A stretch of DNA of 8,403 bases. Source: Chromatiaceae bacterium (GTDB taxonomy: Bacteria > Pseudomonadota > Gammaproteobacteria > Chromatiales > Chromatiaceae). Positions 6,468-8,403 of this stretch are shown here, piece after piece. Position 1 is the stretch's first letter, and every line of letters begins with the position of its first letter. The DNA lies in contig JAFGTZ010000337.1 in assembly GCA_016938795.1 (NCBI GenBank), forward strand, positions 1 through 8,403, in the 5' to 3' direction. The position numbers and the translations under genes were made by a program. Under the pieces are notes generated by a model that saw nothing but the letters and a program-made list of their open reading frames with translations, did not search any database and had not been told where the DNA came from.

Positions 6468-7160
6468 TCAGCGCGTCACCCGGTCACGCAGATAGACCGG
6501 CAGCGCAAACTCCGCCGCCACCGCCTCGCCCGCGACATAGGCCGAGGCGGCCAAGGTGGCAATGTCGCGCGCCTCGCACTGAGCCCCGGGCTCCAGGCTC
6601 GCCACCCCATCGCCGAGCTGCGCCATCAGACGACTCTCGTAGGCCGACCAGCCAGGGCCAACCCCATGCCACTGCCCGTTCGCTAGCTCGGGCGCCTCGA
6701 CCGCCTCGGGCGCGCATACCCGCTCGGCGCAGCAGGGGCGCATGAGCCCGCCCGCATCGGCCTGAAAGCAGCCCCAATAGACCTCATCCATGCGCGCATC
6801 AAGCGCGGCCAGCACCTGGCGCTGACCGCCACGACGCAGCGCGCCTTGCGCCAGGGCCGCCAGGGTCGAGACGCCCACCACCGGGCACCCCGTGCCAAAG
6901 GCCGCGCCCTGAACAACCGCTGTAGCGATGCGCACCCCGGTAAAGGAGCCGGGGCCGCGCCCGAAGGCGAGGGCGTCGAGGTCGGCAAGTGCGAGCCCGG
7001 CGCTCTCCAGCACGGCGTCCATCATCGTCAAGATGAGCTCGCCATGACGGCGGGGCGCCACGGCGAATTCCTGGTAGATGATGCCATCGGCGAGCACTGC
7101 CGCCGAGCAGGCCTCGCCCGAGGTGTCGATGGCGAGCAGGCGAGGGGCGCGCGCGGTCAC
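6468..7160 (-). CDS. tsaB: TsaB, tRNA threonylcarbamoyladenosine (t6A) biosynthesis protein
   Basis: TsaB (YeaZ) is the non-catalytic partner of TsaD in the bacterial TsaBDE complex, which moves the threonylcarbamoyl group from threonylcarbamoyl-AMP (made by TsaC) to A37 of tRNAs that read ANN codons. It acts in the cytoplasm and is usually essential. The 230-residue length fits the family. Motifs include LAIDTSGEACSAAV (9-22) for the ASKHA fold, RRHGELIL (37-44), the TsaB/TsaD-type GRGPGSFTGVRIA (67-79), DARMDEVYW (121-129), and a C-terminal PVYLRDRV (221-228). The start is GTG at 7160-7158; its GTGA overlaps the TGA of the upstream kinase gene by 4 bases, which suggests translational coupling. 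GGAG lies 10 bases before it (minus 7174-7171). Gene identity is clear. Confidence 0.95.
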   Translation of the reverse strand: MTARAPRLLAIDTSGEACSAAVLADGIIYQEFAVAPRRHGELILTMMDAVLESAGLALADLDALAFGRGPGSFTGVRIATAVVQGAAFGTGCPVVGVSTLAALAQGALRRGGQRQVLAALDARMDEVYWGCFQADAGGLMRPCCAERVCAPEAVEAPELANGQWHGVGPGWSAYESRLMAQLGDGVASLEPGAQCEARDIATLAASAYVAGEAVAAEFALPVYLRDRVTR

Positions 7161-8146
7161 GCGAACTGCGCTCCGATGGCTCGGGTTTCGGCCGCATCCA
7201 GACGCGGGCCGAGACGCGTGACCAGGGTGGCCGAGGCGCGGGAGGCCAGCGCGCCCGCACGGGCGAAATCCCAGCCGCGACTCAAACCGTGCAGGAAGGC
7301 GCCAGCAAACATATCGCCCGCGCCCACGGTATCGACCGCCTCGACTGGCACCGGATCAATCTCGACAAAACGCTCGCCATCCCAGGCCAGCGCGCCCTTA
7401 GGGCCGCGCGTGATGACGAACTGGCGGGCAATGCCGCGCAGGTAATCCGCCGCCTGCTCCAGATCGTCGCTCTCGGCCATGCCCATGGCCTCGAGCTCGT
7501 TGGCGAACAACAGATCAACCCCGGGCCCGATCATCTCCATAAGCCCATCCTTGAAGAATTTCACCATATTCGGATCGGAGAGCGAAAAGGCCGTCTTCAC
7601 GCCGGCGGACTCGGCGATTTGGCGCGCTTCAATGACCAGCTCGCGCGCGCTGTCCGAGGTGACCAGGTAGCCCTCGGTGTAGAACCAGCGCGAATCGCGC
7701 AACGCCTCCTCGACCAGCTCGGCGCGCGAGAGCCCGCCGCTGATGCCCAGAAAGGTGCACATGGTGCGGTCACTGTCGGGCGTGACCAGCACCACGCAGC
7801 GCCCGGTATGGCCCGGCTCCTTGTGGCTGTGATGGTTGGTATCGACGCCGCCCACGCTGAGATCGCGCATGTAGAAATGCCCCAGCTCGTCATTGGCCAC
7901 CTTGCAGGAGTAAAAGGCGCGCCCCCCGAACTGACTCACCGCGATCACCGAATTGGCCGCCGAGCCACCCGAGCCACGCTGATGCGAGCGCTCGCGCAGA
8001 TGCTCCATGATGCTCTGCTGCTGCGCTTCATCGACCAGCGTCATCACCCCCTTGTCGATGCCCAGGATGCCCAGATCCTGAGTGTTCACCTCATATTCCA
8101 TATCGACCAGCGCGTTGCCGATCCCGTAGATGTCATAGGTTGCCAT
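7157..8146 (-). CDS. PfkB-family kinase, adenosine kinase-like
   Basis: This cytoplasmic kinase belongs to the ribokinase/PfkB superfamily and resembles bacterial proteins annotated as adenosine kinase. It would transfer phosphate from ATP to a nucleoside or sugar hydroxyl. Visible features in the 329 residues: N-terminal GIGNALVD (8-15), the substrate-side GGSAANS (60-66), the NxxE magnesium motif (Asn216 to Glu219), the strand FVITRGPKGA (243-252), and PfkB signature 2, DTVGAGDMFAGAFL (272-285), with catalytic base Asp278. Nothing looks truncated. The substrate is not certain: adenosine, another nucleoside or a sugar are all possible in this fold. The ATG at 8146 has GGAGG at 8155-8151, a short 4-base spacer. 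It is the first gene of a two-gene operon with tsaB, and a TACAAT box 34 bases before the start supports a local promoter. Confidence 0.92.
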   Translation of the reverse strand: MATYDIYGIGNALVDMEYEVNTQDLGILGIDKGVMTLVDEAQQQSIMEHLRERSHQRGSGGSAANSVIAVSQFGGRAFYSCKVANDELGHFYMRDLSVGGVDTNHHSHKEPGHTGRCVVLVTPDSDRTMCTFLGISGGLSRAELVEEALRDSRWFYTEGYLVTSDSARELVIEARQIAESAGVKTAFSLSDPNMVKFFKDGLMEMIGPGVDLLFANELEAMGMAESDDLEQAADYLRGIARQFVITRGPKGALAWDGERFVEIDPVPVEAVDTVGAGDMFAGAFLHGLSRGWDFARAGALASRASATLVTRLGPRLDAAETRAIGAQFA

Positions 8147-8179
8147 GCGGCCTCCCGGGTCGTGGTCACAAAAACTGCC

Positions 8180-8185
8180 ATTGTA
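8180..8185 (-). promoter_or_regulatory. -10 box TACAAT for the PfkB kinase-tsaB operon
   Basis: On the minus strand TACAAT matches TATAAT at 5 of 6 positions, preceded by GGT. Transcription would start near 8173, giving a leader of about 27 bases. The region where a -35 box should lie (GAAGTC at 17 bp spacing) is poor, so the promoter may be weak or need an activator. The spacer contains the palindrome CGGGCCCG (8196-8203). Confidence 0.5.
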
Positions 8186-8239
8186 ACCGGATCGGCGGGC
8201 CCGACTTCCAGCGCACGCAACCTGATCGCATCATACGCA

Positions 8240-8268
8240 TTGAGCCGCGCCCAGGCTTGCGCTAGACT
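8240..8268 (+). promoter_or_regulatory. Sigma70-type promoter of the tRNA-Thr transcript
   Basis: TTGAGC (8240-8245) and TAGACT (8263-8268) each match the consensus at 4 of 6 positions and lie exactly 17 bp apart. Transcription would begin around 8275, about 53 bases before the tRNA. The divergent kinase promoter lies in the same 181-bp gap 8147-8327, which holds no gene. Confidence 0.6.
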
Positions 8269-8275
8269 CTTTCGC

Positions 8276-8316
8276 TCTGGACACATCGCTCAAGCGCCAG
8301 GCGCTCGACCTCCAGA
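8276..8316 (+). other. Structured leader before tRNA-Thr
   Basis: TCTGGA (8276-8281) pairs with TCCAGA (8311-8316). Inside it the 13-base dyad AGCGCC-A-GGCGCT (8293-8305) can form a second, 4-bp hairpin with a CCAGG loop. The structure starts almost at the predicted transcription start. It could be a processing site for the tRNA precursor; the role is inference. Confidence 0.4.
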
Positions 8317-8327
8317 CCCTTTCCCAA

Positions 8328-8403
8328 GCTGGCGTAGCTCAGTTGGTAGAGCAACTGATTTGTAATCAGTAGGTCGTCGGTTCGAATCCGTCCGCCAGCT
8401 CCA
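8328..8403 (+). tRNA. tRNA-Thr (anticodon UGU)
   Basis: A complete 76-base cloverleaf with encoded CCA. The acceptor stem is GCTGGCG with CGCCAGC; the D stem is GCTC with GAGC; the anticodon stem ACTGA/TCAGT holds the loop TTTGTAA, with TGT at 8361-8363, which reads ACA (threonine). The variable loop is AGGTC, and the T loop is TTCGAAT. The T stem GTCGG/CCGTC has one T-T mismatch (positions 50 and 64). The discriminator base is T. A37 (8364) follows U36 and is an expected t6A site, the product of the TsaB pathway encoded nearby. In many gammaproteobacteria tRNA-Thr(UGU) opens a cluster with tRNA-Tyr, tRNA-Gly, tRNA-Thr(GGU) and tuf, so those may follow beyond the window. Confidence 0.97.

Noticed and set aside
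7289..8365. Open frame of 358 codons on the plus strand opposite the PfkB kinase
   Set aside because: It mirrors a confident kinase gene, continues into the tRNA, and has no recognisable motif.

Overview
The window reads as ordinary chromosomal DNA of a GC-rich gammaproteobacterium. Protein style (a one-piece BvgS/EvgS-like hybrid kinase, an NDUFA9-like reductase, tsaB next to a PfkB-type kinase) and codon use (strong G/C at third positions) suggest a purple sulfur bacterium or a close relative (Chromatiaceae). That placement is inference from style; no taxonomic marker gene is complete here except one tRNA.

Layout. Positions 1-3585 (+) hold most of a very large membrane hybrid histidine kinase whose first residues lie before the window: periplasmic solute-binding domain, one membrane segment, coiled coil, PAS, HisKA, HATPase, two receiver domains and an Hpt domain. 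A 130-bp gap with a good ribosome binding site leads to a 184-residue helical protein of unknown function (3716-4270, +). After a 292-bp gap come a divergent HPF/RaiA-like ribosome-associated protein (4563-4925, +) and an NDUFA9-like NAD(P)-binding SDR protein (5039-5971, +). The gap 5972-6248 contains three related GTAG-plus-hairpin elements, two direct and one inverted, which look like REP sequences in a BIME-like cluster. Next is a 72-residue two-span membrane protein (6249-6467, +) whose stop codon directly abuts the stop codon of the convergent gene tsaB.

On the minus strand a PfkB/adenosine kinase-like gene (8146-7157) and tsaB (7160-6468) form a two-gene operon with a 4-base GTGA overlap and a promoter with a TACAAT -10 box. 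Divergent from it, a sigma70-type promoter (TTGAGC, 17 bp, TAGACT) drives tRNA-Thr(UGU), which fills 8328-8403 and ends exactly at the window edge.

Functionally the pieces are signal transduction (hybrid kinase), translation (HPF-like protein, tsaB for t6A tRNA modification, tRNA-Thr) and nucleoside or sugar phosphorylation. The tRNA is itself an expected t6A substrate. I see no prophage, CRISPR array, transposase, toxin-antitoxin or defence system. The most unusual item is the REP-like cluster; the most open questions are the functions of the 184- and 72-residue proteins.
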